A stretch of 64,000 nt of DNA, from the NCBI GenBank assembly GCA_047967505.1, contig CM106539.1. One strand, given 5' to 3'. The DNA is from Dipteris shenzhenensis. Its lineage: Eukaryota; Polypodiophyta; Polypodiopsida; Gleicheniales. The notes beneath the pieces are model-generated. The model was not told where the DNA came from, did not search any database, and saw only the letters and a program-made list of their open reading frames with translations. Within the stretch, counting starts at the first letter, position 1; the number at the start of each line of letters is the position of its first letter. Both the position numbers and the translations under genes were made by a program. This document shows, piece after piece, positions 24,150 to 37,517 of this stretch.

Positions 24150-27100
24150 CGAAGGAGACTAGCTCTCCACTCCTCAACCCTGGACTCCCACTCTTATTCT
24201 TCATGAGTGAACTCATCTCTGATTGCATAGCATACTCCCACTTGCGCTGATCCTCGTGCATCATAGCCTCTCTGTAGCACGAAGACTCCCTACAACCAGT
24301 AAGCATCACATAGTCTTCCCTTGGAACAATTGTCTCAGGCAGTCTAGACACTCCAGCTAATCTTCTCAAGGGCATTTCAGCTTGCTGTCCCGCCTTCATA
24401 TCAGCCACATTTGGATCATCATTTCCACCAATAGATGATCCATCATCTGCCCTTGCTGGTGTACCTATGGGAGTACCTGGTGGCACCATTTCTTGCACAT
24501 TTGGTGCATGGGCAGCTTGTTGTCTGTCAACACATACGGGGTGGATTCACATCTTAGAAACTGATTCTCCTCATTTCCACATCCCTCATGGGTGTCATGC
24601 ATCTTGAAGACCACATCATGGCTTTGTATGATCTTCTTTGCTTTTGGATCCTAGAGATGATAGCCCATCTCTCCACTTTCATCATAACCCAAAAAGATGC
24701 ATTTCCTAGACTTAGGATCTAGCTTCTTCTGAAGCTCTTTTAGCACATGTGCATATGCCTCACACCCAAATATATGCAAATGAGAGAAAGAGGGCTTCTT
24801 GCCACTCCATGCCTCTTCAAGAATACCACCATCCAAACTCCTACTAGGTGATCTATTGATCACATGCACTACAGTCTTCATTGCCTTAGCCCAAAAACCA
24901 CCAGAAAGACTTGCATTGGAAAGCAAACATTGCAACCTTTTCTAAATGGTGCGGTTCATCTTTTCTACAATTGGATTTTGCTCTGGATTACGAGGGGACG
25001 TGAGCTCCCTCTTGATCCCATGTGTATCACAAAAATGTTGAAAGTCATGAGAGAGATACTCTCCACCACTGACGTCCGTAGGCATTTATTTAAGCTTTTT
25101 ACTGACTGAGTTTCAACCAAAGCCAATCATTTTTTAAATACTTGGAACACATCGCTCTTCCGAGATATAGCATAAGCCCACACTTTCCTAGTTGCATCAT
25201 CAATGAATGTCACATAGTATTTAGCCATCAATGAATGTCACATAGTATTTAGTCCCTTCTAATGACCGTGTATGCATGGAACCACATACGTATGGATGCA
25301 CCAAATCAAGTTTTTCAAGCTCTTTCTTTCCCCTTCTTTTATGGACTGATTTAGTTTGCTTCCCATAGAGACAATGCTCACAAAATTCAAAGTCAAAAAA
25401 ACTCTGGCATGAGATTTTCATTCCATTTTGGCTCATGTGCTCCAACTGGTAATGCCACAAAGAAGTACTTGGCTACTCGGTTATTGCAACAACATGATCA
25501 GACACCCTTGATACATGTAAGGAATACTATTTTTCACACTTGGCACCCCTTGCCAAAACCATAGAGCCCTTTCAAATTTTCCAACTTTGAAAGTCAAAGG
25601 TAGTCTCAAAACTAGCATCATCTAGTTGACCTGCTGCTGAAATGAGACTCTTGGTCAGCTTAGGCACATGTCTCACATTTTTTTAAACAGATGCAAACCC
25701 ATTTGCAAAGAAAATTTTATGTCACCTGCTCCCACTCACATGTATAGTTATTTCCAAGATGCACACAATCTGTCTTTCCACTGTCATAATTGGAGAACCA
25801 TTCCCTATGAGGAGTAACATGAAATGAAGCACCAGAATCAAAATCCAATTCTAGGAATATGCATCATCTGAAGTGGTAAGCAACTTTACAGGTAGACTAG
25901 ACATAAAGAGAATGTCATTGCCACTATCAACAGTGATTGCATAGATCTCCTCGATCTTCGCTTTTCCTTTGTCCTCCCTTGGACTCTCTTCCTTCTTATT
26001 TGCACCCTAATTTTCATTTTTTTCTTATCCTTTTTCTCTCTTTTTAGCTTGTGGCAGTCTTTTTTTATGTGGCCTTTCTTACCACAGTGGTAACACTCAA
26101 TGTTCTGTGCCGTAGATTTGCTACGAGACTTCCCTTTTTCTAAAGCATCCCATAAGGCAAGCTGGGTCTATCAGTGCATCCAACAAGGATTGGAATGCAT
26201 CCAAATGGCCTGTAAAGCATCCATTGCAACCCAATGCAAACCATGAATGAACACACACAACTCACACTGCAACCAGAGTGATCTGCATAAGGTATATCCA
26301 CGAAATCACTGCCCCATGACATGATCGCTAGTGAAAATAGAACCGGGGATGTCTCAAAACATGAGCATCACTGCATAATAGGACTCAGTAAGAAAATCTG
26401 TAAATATCTATTTTCTGCTAGAACTCTAAAATCCCAATAGTTGGATGTGAAATCAGGAGTCAACCCTTTGGAGTTTACCAGCAAATAAACCTTAGGTAAC
26501 TTAGACCTTAGCAAAAATGCCACGTGGCAAAAATCTAGAACCTTGGAGAAAATCTGAAGTGGAAGATGAATTCGTAGACACAGAGTATCATAGATCTATA
26601 AAGGCTCCACGGAATTGCTCAAAAACTTGCAAGTAGAGGTTTTAGCCCATCCCTAGTCCATCGAAACAGATGAAATCCAAAATGGCAGCCTATGCGAGCG
26701 GGTCCAAACCATAGGCGTCCAAGAGAAACGAAACTTCTCTAAATCTCCATGGAATCATGCAAGAGTTGACAGATAGGGGTTTTCAGGCCTCTAGAATGCA
26801 ATGGAACAAATGGTTTTGGAAACCGTGGTCCCAATCACCGGGTCCAACACACGGGTTGAAAAACGTTTTTGTAAATAGATCTGTTTGTAAACACCACCAG
26901 AGTGTGAATGATGAGCAACACAAGTTTTAGAACCTCTTGAGTGCACTGGAACTAACAAATCTGCGATTGGTGTTGCTGCAAACTTGAGTTCCAATACACC
27001 AGACAAGAAATTCGTCACTGGCTCTCGAAACCACATTTTTGGCTCAGAAAACCACCCAAAGTCTTGGAAAACCACTCGAGAGACTTCCAAAACTACCAAC

Positions 27101-27268
27101 AGGATTTCACAAGGTTCAAATACCACCTAGGCTGCTCAAACAAGCACCCACAGGATTCCGTAAAGCTGCAAATGCCACCCACATTGCTATATGGATGCAG
27201 AATGACTTCCCAAGCTGAACTAGACCACCCACTAGCGTTAGATATACCACCCGGGCTCTGACACCACT
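24150..27268 (-). mobile_element. Ty1/copia retrotransposon copia-B, 3'-truncated
   Basis: Domains read in order on the minus strand. Primer site complement GCTCTGACACCA at 27255-27266; zinc knuckle CYHCGKKGHIKKDC near 26060-26105; protease FDSGASFHVTPHREWF near 25790-25850; GAG-pre-integrase WHYQLEHMSQNGMK near 25410-25460; integrase core with FIDDATRK (about 25200), RTDVSGGEY (about 25075) and PEQNPIVEKMNRT (about 24970), so the D-D-E acidic residues are visible. The integrase C-terminus is at 24651-24935 (FLGYDESGEMGY). The start of RT (EDYVMLT...WEYAMQSEM) lies near 24200-24310. RT catalytic blocks, RNase H and a 3' LTR are missing. Several frameshifts and stops occur, so it is a relic. 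A 28-bp-period duplication sits at 25201-25252. The gag region left of the primer site is poorly conserved. Confidence 0.88.
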
Positions 27269-27700
27269 TGAGAGTTCTCTTAACAAAAGCAGAATGAAAG
27301 AGGGTGAGAGAGAGGGGGAGCCAAGAGAGAGCCACACAAGTTTTGGTGGGTACATAACACCCTAATCTTCTATGTCATCCATATATATATGTGTGTGTTT
27401 GAGTATTGTAAATAACCGAGGTTAAAGCACAATGGCCTTTAACCCCCACAGATCATGCCAAGATTTTCTATGCCATTGAATTACTGGTTGGGACCACACT
27501 ACATAGACACAGATTGTATTGAGCTGACTATTTTAATGGTACCATAAAGTTGAGACCCAAACTTTGTAACACTTCCAAAGGTGCACCCGAGTTGAGTAGC
27601 ATATGATGTTGTGGCAATAGCCTCCCAATCCTTTGGCAAATGTTGCACTCGATGCAATGAGCATGGGCATCTCAGAAGAGAGTGCTCTAGTACAATACTA
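27269..27700 (-). mobile_element. Probable 5' LTR of copia-B (outer end undetermined)
   Basis: The LTR boundary TG (plus strand; CA on the element's strand) lies at 27269-27270, two bases outside the primer site, as expected. The segment holds an AT/GT run (27381-27400) that could supply the TATA region. No second LTR copy exists in the window to fix the outer end, so the limit given is a guess. Confidence 0.5.
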
Positions 27701-28351
27701 CTTGAAGGACTTTCTCAGCCGTGAGCTGACAAAACTAAAGTCTTCGCCAATGTGCCCTGTATGCACCCGATGAGCACAACTACTCGTTCATGTGGAAGGA
27801 CCCATTGACATACGACCCCATCTTCTCCCAGTCAATAGAACTCCACTTATTTCTCTACACACACACACATACACACATGTATACTTCCCCAACGATGAAT
27901 CATTCTTTTATGTACACCCTGTGAAATCTCCCCTTTACACTCTTTTTTTAGCCACCCTACACACCAAGCACACTAATCCTCCCATACCTCCACTAATCCC
28001 TTCTCAAACCCATGCTCTCATTCGCTCCTTACTCCACTTGTGACTTGAACATTTTTTAAATTACCTAAGAATCCATATGGTTGTCTATATTCCTAGGTAA
28101 AGCGATAACAAGCTGCGGATAATAGGCATTACTTGTCTAGCCAAACGTAACTATGTTGTTCTAACACCTAGTTTGTTTGGATGGTGGCAAGTAAGTGGAG
28201 CTTGACCTCGGAACCTGGACAGGCCTGAGGATTCCACATCGTTTTTCAATATTGTGTTTGTCAAACTCAATATTATTAAAATTTTTTAATTTTGGTGGTC
28301 AATTATTGATGGGACTTTTTAATCTAAACACACACACACACACATAGAGTA
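27701..28351. other. Unassigned stretch with CA runs
   Basis: No gene was recognised. CA runs occur at 27859-27880 and 28328-28343. The sequence may include LTR remains of the flanking copia elements. Confidence 0.45.
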
Positions 28352-28735
28352 AAATATATATTCCATTCATCAAAAGAGAGCAAGCTCATTGTAACAACCA
28401 TAGTTTCGACATAGTGCTCTATGAAAAATAAGTGATGGTGAATCTCACAACTTGCTCTCACTCACTCCTGCCTGGGTGCTAGCCACAACACTAGCAATGT
28501 AAAAAAAAATAGCCTATATATTAATCTAAGAAACAACAGTCTAAGTAGCAACAACAATTGTAGCACATTCTACCTTGGGCTTGTGCCTTATCAAGTGTTT
28601 GTCCTCCATTGGCATGGCTACCTATTCACCATCTCTCTCTAGAATTTTCTTCACACTTCAAAATCACCTCAATGCTTTGGAATCATATCGACACTCTACA
28701 ATATCCTAACTCCTACCTGCTCATGACCCTCCTAC
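28352..28735 (-). repeat. Dispersed repeat copy R1b, probable LTR fragment
   Basis: Second copy of the R1 repeat (see 21026-21375), same orientation, diverged but collinear. It lies on the 3' side of the minus-strand copia-C remnant, where that element's 3' LTR would be expected. This placement is the only reason to link the two. Confidence 0.65.
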
Positions 28736-31300
28736 TACTTTTGCACTATTGGGTACTTGCAGTCAACAAAGGAAAAGACTAAGGTAGAAAAGCTAAGTTG
28801 ATTGTTAAGATAGCAAGTACAAGAGCCTCTAGCCTTATCTTCGCCAACATACATCATTGATGATGCCAATCGAGAGAATCTCATGAAAATCATAGATGAT
28901 GTAGCACACACACACGTTTGCACACATTTGGTCACATGTGTGCTTTGTGATTCCAACAAAACTTAATGGTTGATCCACATTCACTTATTCCTAAAAACCT
29001 TCATTAGAGAAAGGCTATCTTGATAGCCAACTAATGTAGATTTCCATGGTTGATTGCCAATCGAAGAAACATAAATTTGGATAGCCATCAAGTAGGTGCA
29101 AAAGTCTCATCATAATCTATGCCTTCTGCAACAAGTTTGGACTTGTACCAATTAATCGTTACCAATAGACTTTCTCTTACTCTGATAAAACCACTTTTTT
29201 GTACCCATTGGCAAGATCCCATGTGTAGTTCTTCTAGTTTGCAAGGCTTCTTTCCACCAATGCTTATCCTCTTGAGCGTCTCCCTAAGCATTTGTTTTAT
29301 TAGTGTCATAAAAAACTACTCATGTAGGCCACATCTACATGTTCTCTAGCACTTCTAGAATTAGACGATGGCTTGCTAGGAAGAGTGCTTGGGAGTTTAC
29401 TCTCCTATAAAATATAGACTAGTCAAGTAGGCAAATCTCTAATCTATTCCAAAGTTGTTTGCTCTATTGAACTGCTATGTCCACATCATGTGGTATATGA
29501 TCCAATATTTAGCACTAACATGCTATCCAGTAGTCATTTGTAATGTCTAATTTTTAGCAGTAACATCCTATCCATTAGTTGATTGATTCAACCAATGATT
29601 GAGCATTATTTTAAACAAATATAATATCTCTACTCTCAAAAATATTTTGATTTCATGGATTGTAGATATGATATCCCTTGCTATGACTATTGTAGATAGT
29701 AAATGTGCACTTAGCTACCTTGTCATTTAACTTGCCTCACACATATGTAGGCACATGAGCATATGCAAGACACCAAAAATCTTAGATAGTCATCCTTAGG
29801 ATTTTTATCATACTAAGCCTCAAATAGAGTAACGTTCTTAAGGGATTTGGAAGGGTATTCAAGATGTGTTTCACACATAACAATGTCCATGCAAATTTTT
29901 GTAAGCCACCCCTTCCCTTCATATATCTAGCCATCTCCATTGGTGACCTTTTCTTCCTTTCTACAATAACATTCTTCTATGGTGTGTTTGGCATGGCATA
30001 TTGGTGCTCAATTTTTGTCTCATCTAAGTATGCCAAAAAAGCATCGAGTTTAGAAGCTCCATTGTTAAAATACCAAATGAGCTTATTCTCATTGACATTG
30101 ACAGACAAGTCCTCTCATGATGCATCATAAGTGTAAACCAAAAATCCCAATCATCTTCACCCACAAAATGAGATGATCATGATCTTTTAAATCAGTATAA
30201 GAAGCCACTTCTATGCAAAAATTAGGTTCTTTCTTCTTGTCCTTGGCAAGTCTCTTCCTACATTCACTATTTAATGTCATGGCCTTTTGCAATAATGACA
30301 CTGACCTTTCTTCTTGGGCTAATTTGCATCACCTTTATATTGTTAGATGACTTTATAGATCAAGATGATAGTATTCACCCTTTCCTTTTCCTTTGCCTTT
30401 ATCCTTGGTATCAAATATTTGATCGATGCCACGCATGATGGAAGATTTATTCCTCTAAGTCTACTTCTCCTATAATAACAAATTTATCAACTCCACAAGC
30501 TACAAGGCATTTGGGTTACCCCTAAAAGACAAAGTAAGTGAAATGTGGAAATTTAAGTAGGACTCTACCAATGACTACAATGTCCTACCTTTTTAAGGAA
30601 TGACCTTGTCAATACTAAGCACTTGCTCCCAAAGCTGTTAGATCTTTGTAAGATGATCAGCCATAGTATCACCTCCATGTATCTCTAATTTCTCAAGTTC
30701 CTTCTCAAGGTGTGCCAATTTTCCCTCACTCTTTGCCTAGTGGTTTTAAAAACATCTCATGCATGATATAAAGTCTTGCATGATTGTATGTGAGAAGTAA
30801 TGGACCTGCTAAACACAAACAAAGAGATCAAAGACATGTCCTAGTCATTGCATGCATCCCAACTTTTTTGCCCTTGAGCATGAACAATGGTTGATGCACC
30901 TTGTTGATCATCTTTCTAGAAGTGGCAAGTGCAACATTTGCATGATAGGTCTCATTCCCATTGACATACCCAAAAATGTTTTTGGCAACTAGCAATTTGC
31001 ATAGCATAAAGCTCCATGAGGAGTTGATTCCATTTAGCTTAAAACACCAAAAAATATGATACATTTTGAGTCTTTTCCAAATGACCCTACTGACTAAAAA
31101 TTCTAATAGCCAAAGTGCACAATAGACCCAAAATTTTGGGTGCCCAAAGGCTGATTGAATGCACAAAGATAAGTGCAAGTACTTGCAAATGGCAACCTTG
31201 GGGCATGGTGTCAAAAAAGGGAATAACAAAAAATTCGTCAAATTATTCTTAGTGGAGTAGTTGGTTGTGCACACAATCATTTGAAAGTGGTGAATCAAGA
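28736..31300 (-). mobile_element. Decayed Ty1/copia retrotransposon copia-C
   Basis: Minus-strand readings in copia order. A gag N-terminus near 30950-31060 (KLNGINSSWSFMLCKLLVAKNIFGYVNGNET, close to the family 'KLNG.NY..W' start); a gag helix near 30590-30670 (TMADHLTKI, then QLWEQVLSIDKVIP after one stop); half a zinc knuckle near 30270-30310 (CHYCKRP); an integrase stretch near 29930-30020 (MPNTP, stop, KNVIVERKKRSPMEMAR, matching 'TPQQNGVVERKN'); and an RT start at 29088-29170 (WYKSKLVAEGIDYDETFAPT, matching 'YKARLVAKG...DY.ETF.PV'). Nothing after the RT start is recognisable. Stops and frameshifts are frequent, so it is an old relic. Confidence 0.75.
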
Positions 31301-31851
31301 CAATTTAGATTGTTCAAAGTGAGTGCTCAATTTGATACAAAGGGCCAAAAATAAAAAACAAAACAAAGAATACTAATCCTTTAGCAATCGAAGAGGCAGC
31401 TATAACCATGAATCAAGCATAGAATAGATTTTGCAGAAGCTCTCTCAATCACTCTATGAAGAATCTAATCCAAATACTCCAGGATGTACTAGATAACTTA
31501 TACTAGCCTCCCTTTATAGTATTTGAATCCTATGTGTCCCAACTTGAAGATATATTGAATCCATTAGTCAACTAATATTTACTTAGCCTCTTTCTAACTT
31601 TAGAGCTTCAATTAAGTATTTAAAGATGATGTGTGTCCTGAGTATAATAGTTATTAGTATGAAGAAATACTTAATCCATTTGTCTGTTTATGGGGGGGAG
31701 TGACTTTAGAAGAGGGGCAAAGAGGGTTGTGGATACCCTTTTTTTTCTTATTTTCCAAGCATTACTTTTCATTCAAGGGTTATAGATTTGAAATTTTTCT
31801 CTACTCATGCATTGAAGAGAGTGCATTAATAGAATGTATTAAATGTGAAGT

Positions 31852-31893
<42 letters not shown>

Positions 31894-33771
31894 TTATAGT
31901 CTCTGAAAGACCAAAAATTTAATAAGACTAAATAAACCAATATCAATTAAGGACAAAGAGTCCATCAAATCTCAAATGTCAATTAAGGAGCGAGAGTCCA
32001 TCCTAGTGTCTTTACAAGACTTTGTACTACATTAGGTATAGAGTAAGTGTCTCCACATCTACATTGATTTTTTAAGTAATTTGAAATCTTAATGAGAGAA
32101 ATGCCTTCATGATTTACTACCCACTTGCCATTCCATCAAAGCTTCCCATAGTTTCTGAACTTCATTAGCCTTCATCTTAAGCTATTGAGAGGTGAGATCT
32201 ATTGCTATCTATCTTGATGCCTTTCAAGGCTTTGGTTTTGCATAGGATTACCAACCTATCCACTCATGTCTTAAATGTGATGATGGCATGATTTTGCTAT
32301 GTGTTTTGGAATGCCTCAATTATTATAGTATCCCAAGTGAGCATGGGCATGGATTTCTCTATATGATGAAGGTATTGCTCAAATGGCAAAGGAACTTTTA
32401 AATCTGCACTTTACCAATGCTTGGTCTACACATTAAGTGCAAGTTTCTCCCTAGATTTCTCCTCCTTAAGTGCTAAATCCACATGTTTATTGAGTTTTCA
32501 TTTGACCTCATGTGAAATAAAATTATCAAGCTTGGAAATGACATGCAAGGGGGATCACTCACACATGAGCAACTAGATGTTTGAGAACTGTGTTTTTAAC
32601 TCACGATTCCCCTATTGGATTTTTTTAAATTTGTTCTTGTAGACTCAAAACATGCTTTAATTCACCCTGCCTTGTTCAACCTACAATCAAAGAGGCCCCT
32701 ACATAAGAAGCTGCAAGTTGTGTGCAAGACTTGACCTTTATTTTGGTCATATTGAGTCAGCTACTATTTTTGGTTTGGTTTTTTTAATCAGTAAAAATTT
32801 TCAATGCTATATACTTTCATCAAAACACATAGTTTATTTATCTAATTCCATTAATTAAAAATGAAATTGAGAATTCTCCTTGCTTGAAAATAATGTAGCT
32901 ACCTATTTGCTAGACATGTCTAAGGAGTGAATTTTTTGGAGAAAGAACGACCGTTAGAGTTGACCAAAAATCAAGCTCAAACATTGGTAGCTAGTGTGGT
33001 AGGAATAAGCTATTTTGGACAAGGAGCTACTACTGGAACCAACAAAAAGCTAGCTTAAACAATGATGGCTGGTGTAGCATTCTAGAAAGAATTCCTAGTT
33101 CTTTTTCTAAGACTAAAAGAAAGCAAGTACTTGTGTGATGTTGGATCTATAGGGCTCGTATAGTAGCCCTAAAATAGAGCTCAATTATTGTATGAGTTGT
33201 GTTGCAACTATTCGAACATGACAATGGTGACTAGGGTTTTAGAGGTAAACGTGTAGCTGTTGGAAGAGTCATGCAAGTGGCTAGGATTTTATAGGGCGAG
33301 TAGGGCTAGGCAACCAACCCTTGAGAGACCCATGACTACAGTGACACCCTAGGCTGAGCTATGGAGCTTGAGTTAGCTAGGACTAGCTACAGTGCTTAAA
33401 ACAAAGGAACGGAGTACTAGCATGAGAGAGAGAGAGAGAGAGAGAGATAGAGGGAGGGAGAGTTTTTTGTATATTTATCACATAAATAAGGTTGACTTCA
33501 ATGGTTAAGATCTTTAGGCAAGGCTACTTGCACATGTGTCCACCATGTACGTGCGTGCGTGCATGCATGCGCACGCGCGTGTGTATATGTGTGTCTGTGT
33601 GAAGACAACACAAAATATAGAGTCAATTTTAGTTAAAAGATTAAGAGATACCTCAAATATGGAGTTAATTATCCAATAGTAATGATCTACCTTTAAAAAT
33701 TATTTGGCAACTAACGTTTTGTTATGGGCCTATTCCTTCAAAATCTTGATTAGGAGTGTATATATTCTCAT
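31301..33771. other. Unassigned region with GA and GT/GC runs
   Basis: No intact gene. A (GA)n run covers about 31854-31891 and another 33424-33447. 'caattaagga...gagtccatc' is duplicated near 31946-32000. Minus-strand sequence around 32150-32400 could be decayed gag, but no motif proves it. Confidence 0.4.
33547..33600. repeat. Alternating purine-pyrimidine tract
   Basis: A nearly unbroken alternation of GT, GC, AT and AC steps (GTGCGTGCGTGCATGCATGCGCACGCGCGTGTGT) with high Z-DNA potential, stronger than the intronic tract at 7961. Confidence 0.85.
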
Positions 33772-34125
33772 AAGAAGTTTGGCCAAGGTAGAATAAATAT
33801 AGTTATGAGCATTGGTAATCTATCTATGAGAACCCTTGTGTGGTTTAAACATTGAGCAAAGGAAAGGGAGACTATCATGTGATGGTACCAAACTTGGCAG
33901 AAGAGGAATAAAATCCTTCAAGAAATTAGAAGTGACCCATGTATTTTTTTCCATACATGGCTTAAGAAGTTTGGCCAAGGTAGAATAAATATAGTTATGA
34001 GCATTGGTAATCCATCTATGAGAACCCTTGTGTGGTTTAAACATTGAACAAAGGAAAGGGAGACTGTGATGGCACCAAACTTGGTAGAAGAGGAATTTAA
34101 TCCTTCAAGAGATTAGAAAGTCCTC
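33772..34125. repeat. Tandem duplication, 192-bp unit, two copies
   Basis: The block starting AAGAAGTTTGGCCAAGG at 33772 recurs at 33964, nearly identical apart from a small indel ('ctatcatgtgatgg' against 'ctgtgatgg') and a few substitutions. It covers the integrase-start side of gypsy-A. Confidence 0.94.
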
Positions 34126-37100
34126 ATAGATGCAATGGCACAGTATGCCATCCTTACCCATTTGGTATAGTTGGTTGGCTACTAATTGGTATGGTGCTAT
34201 GTCTTTGATGAGTTTTCAAGACATGTCTTTGTTAAGGGCCTTGTCCTATGGACAATTGCTGGCCAAGAAATGACCAACCTCTTGAGCCAATTTTGGTATT
34301 AGGTCTACAAGGAATAATAGGGAATCTAGGAGATCATCATCTAGCCCAGTTGTTGCAGGCTCTCCATTGGGGATGCGAGACATATGGTCCACCATGAAAT
34401 GTGTGTGCCCCTTGCCGATCACTATGGTGAAATCAAATTCTAAAAGGATGAGCATCTACCACATGATGCATCCAGTCATGCAAGGTTATTTACTAGGTAA
34501 AGGAGTGCCTAATGGTCCACGAAGAACACAAACTTGTTTGCCAACAAGTAGTGACAAAATTTATTAATAGTGTAGACCATCATGAGGCCTTCCCTCTCCA
34601 TAGTGGTGTAATTCATCTCTACATCGTTTAGTTGGTGACTTGCAAAGTATATAGGATAGTCCAAGTTATACTCTCCTAGCTATGCCAACACACACCCTAT
34701 TGCAAATTTGGAAGAATTTATATGCACATAGAATATTAAATTCCAGTCTGGTGCTCGCAAGATAGGGGCTAAGGCCTAAGAGTTACATAGGAGGTCTTGT
34801 AGGCCTCCATTCAATTGAATACAATCAACAGCTTGTATAAGGGGTATGTGATCTAGGCATAACTACAAATGAACCTATGATAGTAGCATGTATGTCCCAT
34901 AAATTGTTGCACACCGGTAGGGGGTGGTAGCTATAGGACGATCTTGATCTTGTTGTAATCCATAGAAATTCCATTCTTGGATACAACATGGCCTAATATT
35001 ACCCCTTGTTTAACCAAAAATTGGCACTTAAGAGAATTGAGAGACATCCTATAGAGGTCACACCTCTCAAAAACAAGTATGAGATATTTGATGTGATCAT
35101 CCCATGCAAAATATATGCATAGGTCATCTAAGGACATCTCTAGGAAGTCTCCCAATTACTCCTTGAAGGGTATGATCATCAACCATTGGAATGTAGCAAG
35201 GGCATTGGTCAGCCCAAAGAGCATGACCTTGGAAGCCTATACTACCCATTCCATGTTGAATGTTGAGTTATGTTGATCCACCAGGGCTATGGATGCTTGC
35301 TTGTACCCAGAGAATCCATTTAGAAAGCTATAAGCTTCCTTCCTTGTGACTCTTCATGCACTATAAGGGGCAGCAGGGATAATGGTCCTTACATGTCATA
35401 GCATTGACCTTTTCATATCAACACATACTCGAATTTTGCCATTCTTTTTCAAAAATGGGGGAAACCCAGTCTGTACATTTGATCTCCTAAATGAATTCAC
35501 CTCTATGGATAGGAATGTGGCTATGCTGGTCACATCTTGAGGTTGGGTGATAGACTCTCAGCCTATTGTTTTTGGCTCCTCAAAGCCATAGAAGGACATA
35601 GGGTCCTCTTTTGTAGCCTAATGCCATGTGGGGTCCTTTTCAAACATTTTGTGCCTTAAGAGAGAACGCCCACTAAATATCCACTTGATCCTTCCTCATC
35701 CACCTTTTCCAAGATGGGAGAGTCTTTAGGGGCTCTATTAAGGGCTTCGTAGTCTTGATGTATCAAATCCATGCATTTGATGGCCTTAAGCCATTGCTCA
35801 AATTTCTCTTGACAGTACCGTACCAGCTGTTGTGCCTCAGTGAGGCAATTTTTTTTAATAGCTGGGTCAAAGTATTCACTATGACCCTTAGGGGTTGGAT
35901 TCTACTTATAAGTTGGGAATCCCCTTGTTTTATCTCTGCCCTTAGGCAAACGGTTATTTGGATTTGGAATTGACAGGGTGGGTCCTAAAGATGTGGAAGT
36001 GGATACGGCAACCATGTCCTCAAAAGAATCACTTTGTTTGATCCTTTTCATACTTTAATAGCACCTATATGGTCTGTATCCCTAGGTTGGGTTGTGGCCG
36101 TTTTATCCTTCTTGGCCTACTTATAGAGTTCCTTGCTTAGAGCTTTGGCCTAGGGCCTAGTGATAACATTTAAGGACAACAAAGAGACTTGGCCTCTCTT
36201 GACACTTAGCAGATCAATGCTAGTCTTAAGATCCGTGGTTGTTCTTGGGGTCCTTTGCATTAGATAGCCCTTATAAAGATGGTCCTCCCATCAGCTCAAA
36301 CACAAAGGAGCATTTATGTTAGTGGCAGTTGTTTTGCAAGCAAGGGTTGATCATCATTATAGGGGTAGTCCCTCAGTAAGTGAGGTCCTTGGCACTTAAA
36401 GAAAGCCACTGGTTGATTGGTTGCCATCTTGTAGGGACACTTACTCACTTGATGTGGTCCTTGACAAGTATAGCACCGCATAGTGGTCTACATGTCAAGG
36501 TATTCATATCTTGGGCTCTTTGAATGGCGGGAGACATCCGGCTGGACTAGTATGAGGGACTCTCATATTGCAAGGAGTCACTTGCCACAAAGGGGCGTAA
36601 TCTGGTTCCTCCCACTCTCATTGGGTGTCTCCTGAATGATTACCTAATCCATAGGGATTACCCAAGGTGATGCAGGTTGAGGGCATAAGATAGGAGGAGG
36701 TAATGGGAGGCTTTGAGCCCTATATTGCCCTTGGTTGGTAGAGGGGGCTCCTTGAATGACCAATTGTCCCTCATTGAACTGATTGGGTGGTGTTGGCAAG
36801 CTCAGTGGTTGCCTTTTTTGGTGCATTGGTTGGGGGATAACCTTATGATAGTGACGTTGAGATCTCTCATAGTTTCCCGATGGAGCGCAATGGGCATAGT
36901 AGAGTGTCGGCCTAGCCTTGAGGCGTCGGGTGCACTCATTAGTCAAATGGTTGCCCATATAGAGACCACACCACACATTATCTCTATGAGCGATGCATGG
37001 CCAAGGGCACACAACACCCTAGGCTAGGGAGGTTGGGTTGGCACAATGGTGTGGCCCATGAGGGCGACGGTGGCGTAGAATGGAGGGTCAAGTGGTAGGC

Positions 37101-37444
37101 TAGCTGATATCGGTTAGTGTGTGGCCCGGTGGTACTGCACAGGCATCTAGCCGAATGGCTGATGGTGGGCGTACGACACTCTGTACCCTAGGCACCGGTG
37201 GCTCGAGATTAGTTGTTCAGTCGAAGTGGTACAATAGTGGCATAGTGGCCAAGGTGGTCAGAGTGGGTGGGCATGGATTATTCCCATGAGGGTGGCGGCG
37301 GCACAGCCCAATGCAAGGAGGCTATGTAGGTACACATGCCAAGGTGATGACAAACGAGGTCACGGTGTGGCGGCATGAGAAGTAGTGCCCAAGCAAGATG
37401 GGGTGCGACATCCAAGGGCATTATTGGGAGGTTTGAAGGGGACT

Positions 37445-37517
<73 letters not shown>

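Noticed and set aside
36644-37027. Overlapping frames on both strands suggesting a host gene
   Set aside because: The minus frame carries a partial gypsy zinc knuckle and the plus frame has no domain; it belongs to gypsy-A gag.
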